NCBI RefSeq assembly: GCF_000377505.1
Contig: NZ_KB898185.1
Coordinates: 682,001-746,000, forward strand
DNA length: 64,000 nucleotides
Source of the DNA: Paenibacillus massiliensis 2301065 = DSM 16942
Lineage (GTDB): Bacteria; Bacillota; Bacilli; Paenibacillales; Paenibacillaceae
Direction: 5' to 3'
A model generated the notes under the pieces. That model was not told the origin of the DNA. It ran no database searches and saw only the letters and a program-made list of their open reading frames with translations. Made by a program: the position numbers and the translations under genes. Positions 55,448-64,000 of the stretch are shown piece by piece; positions within the stretch are counted from its first letter, which is position 1, and every line of letters begins with the position of its first letter.

Positions 55448-57600
55448 ATTTTCACATCCACCCCTTTGTACGTCTGCGGAGCATATTCCTCCGCCACCCG
55501 CACAGGTGCATCCAATTCCTGCTCAGCTCGTACTGGCATCGGCTCTGTTCGTAAGGACAACAGCTGATAGCCGATGCCTGCCAGCCCTTCCGTGACGCTA
55601 TCTCTACCGCTCTCCAGCAATGCCCCGGCCCATTCGCTATCATTGTGCACTTTGACACTAACGATACGATCCACTACCTGCACATCCAGTAGCGTCGGTC
55701 CAAGAGCATGCATGTCCAGATCGAACCATAGGCGGCAATTCGCCGGGTCCAGCTCGCCTTTCTTGCCACGCCGAGACTGAATCTGTACCGAGGCCGTCTC
55801 CTGTCCATCTGGGCCTATGAAAGGTATGAACAGATGCACCTGTGCAAATGGAGCTGTGCGATCCGTATTCAGCAGTAGCTGTTGACCTGTAAGGTGCTGG
55901 ACCACCTGCTGTGCCGCCTCCCGCAGCGCAGGCGGCACATCGTCGCTGCTGCTCATCAGCTGCAGCAGCATTCCCTTGACTGTGGCAGCAGCATCCGCCT
56001 GCTGCCCATTCGCTGCCTGTGCCAAGCCAGGCAGCTCTCTTCCCGCCCCGCTTCCATTCGCGGGGCGAAGCACCTGCTGCTCGTGCTCTGCACCGAGCAG
56101 CTTCAGCAGCCGCCCTACCCACGGCTCCGCTTCGCGGGTGGGAGGCGGCTGCACTGCGGTCTCCGCGGTAGGCCTAGCGGAGACTTCTCCGGGCTGGGGC
56201 GCTTCGCCAGCCCGCCCGTTTGCCGCGCCTTGGCTATGCTCCGGCGCGGATGCTTGTGCTGGTGCCAATGGAGTAGGCACCAGTCCGCGCAGCTCCTGCA
56301 GCACCGTACGGAGCTGCTGAAGCTGCGCACCGGACTGCGGCGTTCCTGTAGCCGCAGCCGTCCCGTTGCCAACGCTGGCCTCTGCGCGTCCCGCTGCAGC
56401 CAGCCCTTGATTCGATGCACTATCGCCATCAGCCTGCTGGCTCTGAGCTGCTGCACCAGATGCGTTAGCAGCAATAACGCCTGTCATTGGGGCCCCTGCT
56501 GCCGTATTGCCCGTAGCTCCAGTCAGACCAGTAGCTCCACCAGCTGTCGTTACAGTCGTGCCCGTTGCTCCTGACTGTGACCCATTAACTGCCGGGCTTG
56601 CTCCGCCGGTTGCATTCCCTGCTGCCCCTGCTGTACCACCATTTACCTGCTGTGTTCCAGCCTGAACGGTTGTAGGAGCTCCTGAAGAAGCTAGCGGCTG
56701 TCCTTGACCTGTATTCCCTGCTCCCATACCAGTGGGAGCAGGGGCCCCAGCTGTTGCACCTGTTCCTTGAGGGGAAACATTACCAGTAGTCGCACCTGCA
56801 CTTGCAGACGTACCTGTATTGGTCGTAGTCGCAGCGGTACTGCTCGGATTGCTCGGATTGCCCGTAATGCCTGAGCTTCCTCCAGCTACTCCTGCTTGTT
56901 GTCCGCCCATTCCCTGCGGTAAGCTCCCTCCACCAGTCGCAGCATTACCTGCTCCACCTGATGTTGGTGATCCATTTGCCGTACTGGTGTTGTTGCTTCC
57001 CTGCCGCAATGCCTGATCCACCAGCTTCTCCAGAGAAGTCAGCAGTTGATCAAGTGAAGGTCCGAAGATCGCCTGCTGAAGACCGGCAATGCTTTGTGGA
57101 GTCATGGGAAGTCCGCGCTGAAGAGCTACCGCCGCCGACTGGACAAGCGTATCCAACTTGGCTCCGCCTGGAAGTAACTGATTGGCAACCTCACGCAAGC
57201 TCTTGGCGTTATCCTGCGTCAGAGGAATGCCGTTACGCTGCATCAATTGAATAAGCTCACGATTGTCCGCAGTGTCTGGTAAGCCAACCGATTTCAGCAC
57301 CTCTGACAGCGACACCGACGGCAATGGTAGATACGGGGATTGGGACAAAGGCTTGAGCACCGCCATCCCGTTCTCGCCGGGAGGCTGCACCTGTAGCAAG
57401 GTCGTCTGACCTGCCTGTAGCGGTGTCTCCAGCTTGGCCCGTACCTGTGCACCTTGGATTTGAATAACCGCTTCGTTGCCGTCATCGGATACCTGCATGA
57501 CCGTGCCCCGCACGACCTGCCCCGTCTGCAGCTCCAGCTTTTTACTGTCTCCGGCTTTGGCATCTCCCATCAACCCGCGGATAACCGATCCGATGTTCAT
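55444..57600 (-). CDS. ylqG: FliK-like low-complexity protein at the ylqG position
   Basis: 718 residues. Residues 1-180 form a compact N-terminal region (LELQTGQVVRGTVMQVSDDG, then QAGQTTLLQVQPPGENGMAV). About residues 195-490 are a Gly/Ala/Thr/Ser/Asn-rich tract of low complexity and high GC. A C-terminal domain (about 550-700, FAQVHLFIPFIGPDGQETAS, LWFDLDMHALGPTLLDVQVV) resembles the FliK hook-length-control end. ATG 57600 is chosen since the upstream TTG overlaps GGAGG. Its position before the FlhB-like ylqH mirrors the FliK-FlhB partnership. The function outside flagella is unknown. Confidence 0.78.
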   Translation of the reverse strand: MNIGSVIRGLMGDAKAGDSKKLELQTGQVVRGTVMQVSDDGNEAVIQIQGAQVRAKLETPLQAGQTTLLQVQPPGENGMAVLKPLSQSPYLPLPSVSLSEVLKSVGLPDTADNRELIQLMQRNGIPLTQDNAKSLREVANQLLPGGAKLDTLVQSAAVALQRGLPMTPQSIAGLQQAIFGPSLDQLLTSLEKLVDQALRQGSNNTSTANGSPTSGGAGNAATGGGSLPQGMGGQQAGVAGGSSGITGNPSNPSSTAATTTNTGTSASAGATTGNVSPQGTGATAGAPAPTGMGAGNTGQGQPLASSGAPTTVQAGTQQVNGGTAGAAGNATGGASPAVNGSQSGATGTTVTTAGGATGLTGATGNTAAGAPMTGVIAANASGAAAQSQQADGDSASNQGLAAAGRAEASVGNGTAAATGTPQSGAQLQQLRTVLQELRGLVPTPLAPAQASAPEHSQGAANGRAGEAPQPGEVSARPTAETAVQPPPTREAEPWVGRLLKLLGAEHEQQVLRPANGSGAGRELPGLAQAANGQQADAAATVKGMLLQLMSSSDDVPPALREAAQQVVQHLTGQQLLLNTDRTAPFAQVHLFIPFIGPDGQETASVQIQSRRGKKGELDPANCRLWFDLDMHALGPTLLDVQVVDRIVSVKVHNDSEWAGALLESGRDSVTEGLAGIGYQLLSLRTEPMPVRAEQELDAPVRVAEEYAPQTYKGVDVKI

Positions 57601-57870
57601 GGCCAACCTCCTTACATATCAGCATTAATATCATCTATATGCATACTGCAACATGTGCTAGAGCACGTTGTACAAATTGCTACCACACGGTGGGCCTGTC
57701 CTCATGTTGTCTTCTTGTATCTCTGTTCATTCGTTTCTTTTCTTGTATATATCGGTCATTTCAAGATAAGTTATGAGTCCGCTTACCAGAACGCGCCACT
57801 TCTGAATACAGACAGCCATCGCTTACAGCTGGATATAGGTAGCAGACAAGATGTTCTTCCCTACATACGT

Positions 57871-57915
57871 GATGACGTAAATTAAGTACCATTATGATGA
57901 CGTACATTAAGTAAC
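57871..57915. repeat. Two 20-bp direct repeats
   Basis: 57871-57890 and 57896-57915 share 18 of 20 bases (gatgacgta-attaagta), with a 25-bp period. They lie just downstream of the rnhB stop codon, between rnhB and ylqG. No known function; possibly a local duplication or a regulator site before the ylqG operon. Confidence 0.6.
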
Positions 57916-57941
57916 ATATTAAGGTTCACTATCAGATCAAA

Positions 57942-58568
57942 TTACAAATCAAACAGTGTAGGCTGCTCGGTCAGCAGACTGCCAAGGAAGCTTCTTCGAT
58001 GCATCGGCGTTGGCCCCAGGGCCACAATCTGCTCTCTATGCAATTTGGTTGCATAACCCTTATGTATGGCAATACCGTATTCTGGATACTTGGCCTCCCA
58101 TTCCGTCTGGCAGAGGCGGTCACGAGTGACCTTTGCGATAATGGATGCAGCAGCTATGGATTGACTGTTTGCATCCCCTTTAATAATGGATAATTGCGGG
58201 ATATCAATCGCTACCTTCTCCGCATCGACCAGCAGATAATCGGGAGCTAGCTGCAAGCCTTCCACCGCCTGCTTCATGGCCAGACGAGCCGCTTGCTTGA
58301 TATTGATCTCGTCAATCACCTGGGCACTCACGAAGCCGATCCCGACCGCTAATGCCTTGTCCATAATCTGCTCATAGTACATGTCCCGCTTCTTGTCGCT
58401 CAGCTTTTTGGAATCCGTTACACCCTCCAGCTCCAGCTCAGGAGGTAAAATAACGGCGGCAGCTACTACATCGCCGAACAAGCAGCCACGGCCTACCTCA
58501 TCAATTCCGGCTATGAATTGGTAGCCTTCCTTCCAGCATTCACGTTCATAACGCAGCATTTCACTCAT
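57942..58568 (-). CDS. rnhB: Ribonuclease HII
   Basis: A 208-residue RNase HII that cuts the RNA strand of RNA-DNA hybrids and removes single ribonucleotides from DNA. The four acidic residues are in place: Asp and Glu in IAGIDEVGRGCLFGDVV, Asp in YLLVDAEKV, and Asp in IIAKVTRDRL. The GDANSQSIAAASI motif is typical of type 2 enzymes. A weak GGGTG stands before the ATG. It lies between rbgA and ylqG, as in Bacillus subtilis. Confidence 0.96.
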   Translation of the reverse strand: MSEMLRYERECWKEGYQFIAGIDEVGRGCLFGDVVAAAVILPPELELEGVTDSKKLSDKKRDMYYEQIMDKALAVGIGFVSAQVIDEINIKQAARLAMKQAVEGLQLAPDYLLVDAEKVAIDIPQLSIIKGDANSQSIAAASIIAKVTRDRLCQTEWEAKYPEYGIAIHKGYATKLHREQIVALGPTPMHRRSFLGSLLTEQPTLFDL

Positions 58569-58990
58569 TACAGCACCCGCTTTACATATATTTCGACTTT
58601 CGACTTCATAATAGCCATGGCCCTACCATACTAGTTCCTGACCGAACTGATTATGTAACGATCAGGAGAGCACAGTCGTTATTGGACAACGGGAAGCCCT
58701 TGAAATACGATGGGTCCGCCCCATGCTTGCTGTTCATCTGCTCATCATCCTCGTGCAATAGAACAGCAAGCTTAACAGCCATCATCAAAGCTCTCCGCTT
58801 GCAGCGGCTTATATTTTCCAAGCTATTTTCATGGGGATATTCATATGGATACAGCCCATCTTAACATATTTATGAGTCCACATTACAGAGAACTTCTACC
58901 GCCAATTTCTGTCTAAGCGAATATCTGGCTGGCTACCAGTGGCTAGCTGGTATCTACAAGTGCTCTGCCCCTGCATCCTCGGTCATATAC
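58569..58990. other. Gap between rbgA and rnhB
   Basis: Nothing with coding support is visible on either strand in this 420-bp stretch. It presumably holds the rnhB promoter near 58600, since the terminator at 58991-59030 ends the rbgA transcript. Confidence 0.3.
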
Positions 58991-59030
58991 AAAAAAACCT
59001 TCCGCATCTCTGAATGAGACACGAAAGGTG
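58991..59030 (-). terminator. Terminator of rbgA
   Basis: Arms 58998-59011 and 59016-59029 (ccttccgcatctc with its partner, 11 of 14 pairs plus G-U) are followed on the minus strand by seven T residues, 66 bp past the rbgA stop codon. Confidence 0.75.
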
Positions 59031-59096
59031 CTTCCTCTCGCTTGCCTATAGCTTAGACCAACATGATGCGAGTAGCACACTAGATCTTCACATCAC

Positions 59097-59957
59097 CTAG
59101 TAAGGTGACTCCAGTGTCAAGCGTCCCAGCTTGCCTGCACGCAAATCACGTAGAATTACCAGCGAAGCCTTCTCCAAGTCTACGTGTCCACCACTAACGA
59201 TACAACCACGCTTGCGTCCTACCGCTTCCATAACCTCTACAATCTCGTTAGGGTTCTCAAGATCCTGCGGTTTCTCCGTTAACCCGTATCGCTCAGCCAT
59301 CGTATCCCAGTAATATTGGACCAGGTATTTGACCCCGAAAAAGGCTACATCCTCAACGTTCAAAATCTCTTCCTTAATGGCGCCGGTTACAGCCAGACGA
59401 TACCCGACATTTTGATCCTCGAACTTGGGCCACAGGATACCTGGTGTATCCAACAGCTCAATCTCGCCAATTTTGATCCATTGCTGCGCCTTGGTTACGC
59501 CAGGGCGATCACCCGTCGCTGCAATATTCCTGCCAGCCATGCGGTTAATAAGTGTAGATTTTCCGACATTCGGAATTCCTACAATGAGAGCCCGAATTGC
59601 TCGTGGATTAATCCCCTTCGCAAGCTGTCTGTCGATCTTCTCCTTCAGCAAAAGCTTGGCTTGTACAGGTATATCCTTAATCCCTGTTCCCGTCTGCGCA
59701 TCGACCTGCAGTGCTGCATGGCCCTGCTCTTTAAAATATGCGATCCATTCCTGTGAGACCGCCGGGTCCGCCAAATCCGCCTTGTTCATGACAATCATCC
59801 GCGGCTTACCCTGCAAAATCTCGTCAATCATCGGATTACGGCTGGACAGTGGGAGCCTTGCATCAATTAGTTCGATAACCAGATCAATGAGCTTCAGCTT
59901 CTCCTGTATTTGGCGGCGCGCTTTGGTCATATGTCCAGGAAACCATTGAATCGTCAC
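59097..59957 (-). CDS. rbgA: Ribosome biogenesis GTPase RbgA (YlqF)
   Basis: A 286-residue circularly permuted GTPase for late 50S assembly. The G motifs come in the order G4 (NKAD, about residue 60), G1 ([14 protein letters not shown], about 125) and G3 ([12 protein letters not shown], about 170), with the YlqF C-terminal RNA-binding domain at the end. GTG at 59957 is preferred: it yields the family start [10 protein letters not shown] and has AGGTGA at the right spacing, while the earlier GTG/ATG overlap the SD. Confidence 0.96.
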   Translation of the reverse strand: MTIQWFPGHMTKARRQIQEKLKLIDLVIELIDARLPLSSRNPMIDEILQGKPRMIVMNKADLADPAVSQEWIAYFKEQGHAALQVDAQTGTGIKDIPVQAKLLLKEKIDRQLAKGINPRAIRALIVGIPNVGKSTLINRMAGRNIAATGDRPGVTKAQQWIKIGEIELLDTPGILWPKFEDQNVGYRLAVTGAIKEEILNVEDVAFFGVKYLVQYYWDTMAERYGLTEKPQDLENPNEIVEVMEAVGRKRGCIVSGGHVDLEKASLVILRDLRAGKLGRLTLESPY

Positions 59958-60009
59958 CGTCATCACCTCATTCTACAAGCCGTTAAGTGGCATGAAGCCA
60001 TTCAACCGC

Positions 60010-60642
60010 TTATTCACTATGATTAATCCATTTCATATCTTTGATGGGCCAGAAAATAACATCAGCTCGCCCTACAATCTCATCCAGCTTGATGTAACCG
60101 ATCCGGCGACTGTCTGTGCTGTTGGAGCGATTGTCTCCCATGACAAATATTGTTCCCTCAGGGACTTTATCGTCAGTTACCATTCCATTCGGGAAATCCA
60201 TCAGGGAATTATACTCCCGTCCCTCTGCTTGAGCTTCCTCAACAGCCTCGTGAATATATGTCTCAGGAATAGGCTCTCCGTTTACCGTAACCTTATCCCC
60301 TTCTACTTTGACCGTATCTCCAGCGACAGCAATAACGCGCTTAATGAAGTCTCGTCCCTCTTCAGGCACATGGAATACGATGACCTCTCCACGCTTGGGT
60401 TCACGGATGCTATACAGAATTTCATTCACAATAACCCGTTCTCCGGTATGAAAATTAGGCTGCATCGATGGACCTTCCACAATGAATGGCTTGAACAAGA
60501 ACCAACGGATCAAAAAGACAACAATCAGCGCTATTGCAATGGCCTTAACCCATTCCAGAATCTCATTCTTCTGCTTCTCGCCTGAATTCCCGCCTTGATG
60601 TACCGACTGCTCGCCAGCACCCTGCCCGTGTGGCTGCTCCAT
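60010..60642 (-). CDS. lepB: Type I signal peptidase
   Basis: A 210-residue signal peptidase with one membrane anchor (about residues 30-50, WVKAIAIALIVVFLIRWFLF) after a polar cytoplasmic N-terminus. The catalytic Ser is in VEGPSMQPNFHTGERV, the Lys in DFIKRVIAVAGDTV, and the box E motif VMGDNRSNSTDSRRIG is complete. It removes signal peptides from exported proteins. The gene lies between rplS and rbgA, where several Bacillota carry a sip gene. Confidence 0.95.
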   Translation of the reverse strand: MEQPHGQGAGEQSVHQGGNSGEKQKNEILEWVKAIAIALIVVFLIRWFLFKPFIVEGPSMQPNFHTGERVIVNEILYSIREPKRGEVIVFHVPEEGRDFIKRVIAVAGDTVKVEGDKVTVNGEPIPETYIHEAVEEAQAEGREYNSLMDFPNGMVTDDKVPEGTIFVMGDNRSNSTDSRRIGYIKLDEIVGRADVIFWPIKDMKWINHSE

Positions 60643-60744
60643 AGCTCAGACTGCTCCCTTCTTGTCGATTACTTGTACTCTATGTATCATGATTCGATTA
60701 CGAGACCGCCTGATGAATCAGTACAGCCTCTCCGAACTTCTCCA

Positions 60745-60777
60745 GAAAAAAACGAAAGGAGCTTGTAATCAAGCCCC
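60745..60777 (-). terminator. Terminator of rplS
   Basis: Arms ggagcttg (60758-60765) and caagcccc (60770-60777) are followed on the minus strand by T residues (60746-60752). It lies 18 bp past the rplS stop codon. Confidence 0.8.
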
Positions 60778-60794
60778 TCACGTTATTCGTTATA

Positions 60795-61136
60795 TTAACG
60801 AATTTCTTTAATTCTCGCTGCTTTACCGCGCAGTTCACGAAGATAATAAAGCTTCGCACGACGCACTTTACCACGGCGAGCCACATCGATTTTATCGATT
60901 TTTGGGGAATGAAGCGGGAAAGTTCTTTCCACACCTACACCGTAAGAAATTTTACGAACTGTAAAAGTCTCACTAATTCCACCACCACGGCGCTTGATCA
61001 CAACACCTTCGAACAATTGGATACGCTCACGAGTTCCCTCGATAACCTTAACGTGCACTTTCAAAGTGTCGCCAGGACGAAAGCTCGGAATATCCTTGCG
61101 AAGTTGTTCTTGAGTAATCGCTTGGACGATATTCAT
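60795..61136 (-). CDS. rplS: 50S ribosomal protein L19
   Basis: A 113-residue protein with the whole L19 signature: [40 protein letters not shown] and the [20 protein letters not shown] end. It sits at the 30S-50S interface. A near-perfect AAGGAGG precedes the ATG. Unlike the usual trmD-rplS pairing, an ASCH gene and a separate promoter (61239-61267) separate it from trmD here. Confidence 0.98.
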   Translation of the reverse strand: MNIVQAITQEQLRKDIPSFRPGDTLKVHVKVIEGTRERIQLFEGVVIKRRGGGISETFTVRKISYGVGVERTFPLHSPKIDKIDVARRGKVRRAKLYYLRELRGKAARIKEIR

Positions 61137-61238
61137 CTAGGACTCCCTCCTTCCGTACAGGTGTTCATGCATCTTCCAGAAACTCATCCGTTTCCTTCAT
61201 CATCCACAGCGGACCACCGTATTACACACAACAGATGT

Positions 61239-61267
61239 ATCATATCATGGAGGGCACCGTATTGCAA
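61239..61267 (-). promoter_or_regulatory. rplS promoter and possible leader
   Basis: On the minus strand TTGCAA (61267-61262) and TATGAT (61244-61239) stand 17 bp apart. About 95 bp of leader follow before the rplS ATG. The leader may hold an L19-type autoregulatory RNA, but I could not confirm its secondary structure. Confidence 0.6.
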
Positions 61268-61435
61268 CAACAATTAGAGGGACTTATATAATTTGTTGAT
61301 TTTTGCTGGTGTATCCTTTCCTTTGAAGCCAGCCTATACTGACTCCCGCGTGAACTACATCAAGTCATGTATTTAATTATAGACATCTACCTGCACGATT
61401 ACAAATGCCTGCAACAGCCGTCAAGACAGTCAGCT

Positions 61436-61897
61436 CTAGCGATGATCTACGACCTGAAATGTCTGACAGACGAGTAACAAATCCGGGGTAAACGTTATGC
61501 CATGAAGTCCTAATTCCCACGTGAAGAATTTGACGTGCTCTTGGTACCAGTAATCATAGCTCAAATCTCCCTCGCCCTCAGACCTTGCGAACTCGGCTGT
61601 GACATCCTTCATTTTGACCAAGTCTATGTTGGTATATTGGATGATTGCTAGCGGTTCATTGTCTCCATCCAATATAATCGCGTAATCATTCACTTGCGGG
61701 ACCGGCTCCCCTTCAAGCTCATGGACACAATGTGCAGCGCATGTCCCTGTTTTGATGCCTTGAACGACCAAGCCTCCCAGCTCATCTCCCATTTCTTTGG
61801 AGCCATCTCCGAACATCCATGCTGGTGGGACACTGAGAGTCAGCCCATGTTCGCTGGCATATCTGTTCCAATATGATTCAATTGTATTCGTATTCAT
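61436..61897 (-). CDS. ASCH-domain protein
   Basis: A 153-residue ASCH-domain protein. The beta-barrel opens with LVVQGIKTGTCAAHCVHELE; the GxKTxT motif is the family mark. It continues with GDNEPLAIIQYTNIDLVKMK, EFARSEGEGDLSYDYWYQEH and a C-terminal strand LLLVCQTFQVV. ASCH proteins are thought to bind RNA or modified nucleotides. ATG 61897 is chosen because GAGG lies 6 bp upstream; the first ATG overlaps that SD. Its place between trmD and rplS is not part of the usual gene order. Confidence 0.85.
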   Translation of the reverse strand: MNTNTIESYWNRYASEHGLTLSVPPAWMFGDGSKEMGDELGGLVVQGIKTGTCAAHCVHELEGEPVPQVNDYAIILDGDNEPLAIIQYTNIDLVKMKDVTAEFARSEGEGDLSYDYWYQEHVKFFTWELGLHGITFTPDLLLVCQTFQVVDHR

Positions 61898-62178
61898 TCT
61901 ATACCTCATCTTGCAATCACCAGTCTGATGATCATTTTGCGGATAAAGCTTAATCGTTGCTTACCAAAGTAGAACCCAACACCATAATCAGCTTATGAGC
62001 AGTATGAAGCCGTTACAAGTGGAGAGCCTTACTGATCACTATTAGACTCACTACACTTTCAAACGAAGTTATAAGCAGATACGACAGTTGGCTTGCACTC
62101 GTTGTACTAGGGTTTGCGCACGTTTCGCTAGTGGCTATACTTCCCAGGTATTCAACCTGAATTTATTCGATCAAGGCA

Positions 62179-62952
62179 CTAGGTATTTTCCTGCTCCAGC
62201 TTACGCAGCCACTCCCGCTCCTTGGCCGTCAGCTCTGCCTGCTCTAGCAGCTCAGGCCGACGCTCCCACGTTCGACGCAAAGACTCCTGTCTCCGCCACT
62301 GCTCAATATTCGCGTGATGACCAGAGAGTAGAATGTCGGGTACCTTCCACCCACGGAATTCAGGAGGACGCGTATAATGTGGATATTCAAGCAGACCTGT
62401 GCTGAAAGAATCCGTGATCGCACTGCTCTCGTTACCCAGCACTCCAGGCAGTAGTCGCACTACACTATCAATGACTGTCATCGCTGGCAGTTCTCCGCCA
62501 GTGAGCACATAGTCGCCAATAGACAGCTCGTCCGTCACCAGATGCTCCCGAATGCGCTCATCGTAGCCTTCATAGTGCCCACAGACAAAGATCAGATGCT
62601 CTTCCCGAGACAGCTCCTCTGCCTTCTGCTGGGTAAACGTATCCCCTTGAGGACACATCAGAATGATGCGTGGCTGTCTTCCTTCCTGAGCACCCGGATT
62701 CTCCTGTTCATCCGCCTGCTTGCGTGCCAGCAAGTCCTCCACGGCGGCGAATATCGGATCTGGCTTGAGCACCATCCCTCCACCACCGCCATAGGGCGTA
62801 TCATCGACGGTATTATGCTTGTTCGTTGAGTAGGCCCGGAAATTAACTGCCTCCAGCGAGACGATTCCCTTCTCTCTTGCCTTGCCGAGAATGCTAGTTC
62901 CGAAGACTCCCTCGAACATTTCCGGAAAAAGGGTCAATACATCCACTCTCAT
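62179..62952 (-). CDS. trmD: tRNA (guanine-37-N1)-methyltransferase
   Basis: A 257-residue SPOUT methyltransferase that makes m1G37 in tRNA with SAM. The N-terminus is [20 protein letters not shown]; the knot region has [30 protein letters not shown] and [20 protein letters not shown]. It starts 1 bp after the rimM stop codon, so the two are coupled. The C-terminal tail is a little longer than the common 240-250 residues. Confidence 0.97.
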   Translation of the reverse strand: MRVDVLTLFPEMFEGVFGTSILGKAREKGIVSLEAVNFRAYSTNKHNTVDDTPYGGGGGMVLKPDPIFAAVEDLLARKQADEQENPGAQEGRQPRIILMCPQGDTFTQQKAEELSREEHLIFVCGHYEGYDERIREHLVTDELSIGDYVLTGGELPAMTVIDSVVRLLPGVLGNESSAITDSFSTGLLEYPHYTRPPEFRGWKVPDILLSGHHANIEQWRRQESLRRTWERRPELLEQAELTAKEREWLRKLEQENT

Positions 62953-62953
62953 C

Positions 62954-63466
62954 TTACAATAGCCCTTCCATAAGCCGCACGGTTACACGCTTCTCAGACA
63001 CATCCACCTGTAGAACAACCTCCTGGATATAGGGCAGCAGCAGATCCTTCCCGCTCTTCTGCTTCACTACCCATACATCATTGGCTCCAGGCGTTAGAAT
63101 CTCCTTGATGGTACCGAGGAGTTCGCCTTCCTCAGTGAATACCTCACAGCCTACAATCTGATGAAAGTAGAACTCATCCTGCCCCAGCTCGCCCTGTCGA
63201 TCCGCTGTAATCTTCAGCATGCTGCCTTTATATTTCTCGACATCATTGATATTTCCATATTCCTTGAATTTCACAATGACCATATTCTTTTGGAAACGTG
63301 AAGTCTCCACCGTCACAGGAATCGGAGCTCCCTGCTCAGAGACGATAAGAAGCTCACTTCCTTTTGCAAAACGGTCCTCGGGGAAATCCGTGGAAGACAA
63401 TATCTTCAGTTCACCGCGAATGCCGTGCGTATTTACGATCTTGCCGACATTTAATAACTGTTGCAT
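62954..63466 (-). CDS. rimM: 16S rRNA processing protein RimM
   Basis: A 170-residue protein with the RimM N-terminal barrel ([20 protein letters not shown]) and the PRC-barrel C-terminal half ([20 protein letters not shown], then [20 protein letters not shown]). It binds S19 and matures the 30S head. GGAGGGG lies 5 bp before the ATG. The 101-bp gap to khpA contains a strong hairpin (63526-63560) instead of a ylqD gene. Confidence 0.96.
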   Translation of the reverse strand: MQQLLNVGKIVNTHGIRGELKILSSTDFPEDRFAKGSELLIVSEQGAPIPVTVETSRFQKNMVIVKFKEYGNINDVEKYKGSMLKITADRQGELGQDEFYFHQIVGCEVFTEEGELLGTIKEILTPGANDVWVVKQKSGKDLLLPYIQEVVLQVDVSEKRVTVRLMEGLL

Positions 63467-63525
63467 CTTGCCCCTCCTGCTCTTTCACGTTCTATTAACC
63501 GGACATAACATCTTCAGCATGTACG

Positions 63526-63560
63526 AAAGGGGGCTAGGACATTCATCCTAACCCCCTTTC
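63526..63560 (-). terminator. Strong hairpin between khpA and rimM, possible attenuator
   Basis: A stem of about 15 bp pairs aaagggggctaggac (63526-63540) with the arm 63545-63559, loop about 4 nt. Only three T follow on the minus strand, so termination would be partial. It would set a lower level of rimM-trmD than of rpsP-khpA. Confidence 0.6.
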
Positions 63561-63567
63561 CTATATC

Positions 63568-63798
63568 TTAAGATATGATATCAACGGTAACCCGTTTATC
63601 CATCTTAACTGCTGCTGATGTAACCACAGTACGAAGTGCTTTGGCGATTCGGCCCTGCTTGCCGATAACCTTGCCGACATCATCAGGATGTACAGCCAGC
63701 TCATAGACGACAAGCCGATCCTTCTCAACCTTCTTCACGGTTACATCTTCCGGATGATCTACTAAAGCCTTAGCAATGATTATCACTAATTCTTCCAT
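63568..63798 (-). CDS. khpA: KH-domain RNA-binding protein KhpA (YlqC)
   Basis: A 76-residue protein that is essentially one KH domain, with the GxxG-type motif in VGKVIGKQGRIAKALRTVV. It binds RNA, usually with KhpB/Jag, and affects cell division and elongation. GGAGGG precedes the ATG. It lies 22 bp after rpsP, the same order as rpsP-ylqC in Bacillus subtilis. Confidence 0.95.
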   Translation of the reverse strand: MEELVIIIAKALVDHPEDVTVKKVEKDRLVVYELAVHPDDVGKVIGKQGRIAKALRTVVTSAAVKMDKRVTVDIIS

Positions 63799-63820
63799 TT
63801 ATGACCCTCCGAATCAGCAA

Positions 63821-64000
63821 CTATTTTTGCTGTCTAAGCTCATGGTGTTTTTTCATTACACCAGCTTTGCTCAGCAGGTTGCGAACGGTATCAGATGCTT
63901 GCGCACCGTTTTGCAGCCATTTCAGCGCTTTCTCTTCATCAATGTTAACAACAGCCGGTTGTGCAACCGGGTTGTAGTAACCGATTTCCTCGATAAAGCG
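63821..64000 (-). CDS. rpsP: 30S ribosomal protein S16, 3' part
   Basis: The last 59 codons of rpsP are in the window; the start lies beyond position 64000. The encoded end ([56 protein letters not shown]) is typical of S16. The protein is needed for 30S assembly. It is followed after 22 bp by khpA. Confidence 0.96.
   Translation of the reverse strand, partial: RFIEEIGYYNPVAQPAVVNIDEEKALKWLQNGAQASDTVRNLLSKAGVMKKHHELRQQK

Noticed and set aside
55882..56574. 230-codon plus-strand frame inside ylqG
   Set aside because: It is antisense to a GC-rich low-complexity tract, which keeps reverse frames free of stops. The product has no family features and no SD.

Overview
The window looks like chromosomal DNA from a spore-forming member of the Bacillota, most likely Paenibacillus or a close relative. 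The reasons are strong Shine-Dalgarno sequences with frequent GTG and TTG starts, a conserved block rpsP-khpA-rimM-trmD-rplS-lepB-rbgA-rnhB-ylqG-ylqH-yraN on the minus strand, secreted proteins carrying copper-amine-oxidase-N domains, a TolC-like protein in an apparently monoderm background, a WGxxG protein and a YjcZ-like mini-protein. The genus is an inference; no rRNA or tRNA gene was seen.

Region 1 (about 0.4-27.5 kb) is a cell-envelope region. It holds two paralogous three-gene signalling operons, each with an OmpR-type regulator, a HAMP histidine kinase and a membrane-tethered beta-propeller-like protein (5640-2304 and 25500-22197, both minus). Around them lie a multidomain polysaccharide deacetylase, the remnant of a second deacetylase, a four-gene TolC/adaptor/MacB-type efflux operon, an OatA-like O-acetyltransferase with a free-standing copy of its SGNH domain and an LCP ligase, a second acyltransferase-like membrane protein, and two related secreted FN3 proteins (one also with cohesin- and dockerin-like parts). 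Short TNACAA-type repeats with an 11-bp period occur in front of the deacetylase, the deacetylase remnant, the O-acetyltransferase operon, the second acyltransferase, the efflux operon and the first regulator operon. I infer that the two sister two-component systems control an envelope-modification regulon.

Region 2 (27.5-33.3 kb) is a beta-glucoside/cellobiose PTS operon (EIIB, EIIC, EIIA, GH1 phospho-glucosidase) divergent from a LicR-type PRD activator, with a perfect palindromic catabolite-response element between them.

Region 3 (33.3-51.7 kb) is a patchwork of accessory genes and debris. It has IS30-, IS256- and IS4/IS701-like transposase remnants, a double-truncated SDR/TetR pair, a YczE remnant and an intact YczE-type gene, a NarL-type two-component system, two MFS transporters, an acetyltransferase, and an AraC/DUF1349 pair. 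It also contains a second beta-glucoside system (EIIBCA PTS, GH1 enzyme, GntR regulator) scattered over 12 kb. Here two copies of the regulator/PTS divergon have decayed in complementary ways, and three promoters share the same operator.

Region 4 (51.7-64 kb) is conserved housekeeping: comM, nitroreductase, yraN, ylqH, ylqG, rnhB, rbgA, lepB, rplS, an ASCH protein, trmD, rimM, khpA and the 3' part of rpsP, all on the minus strand.
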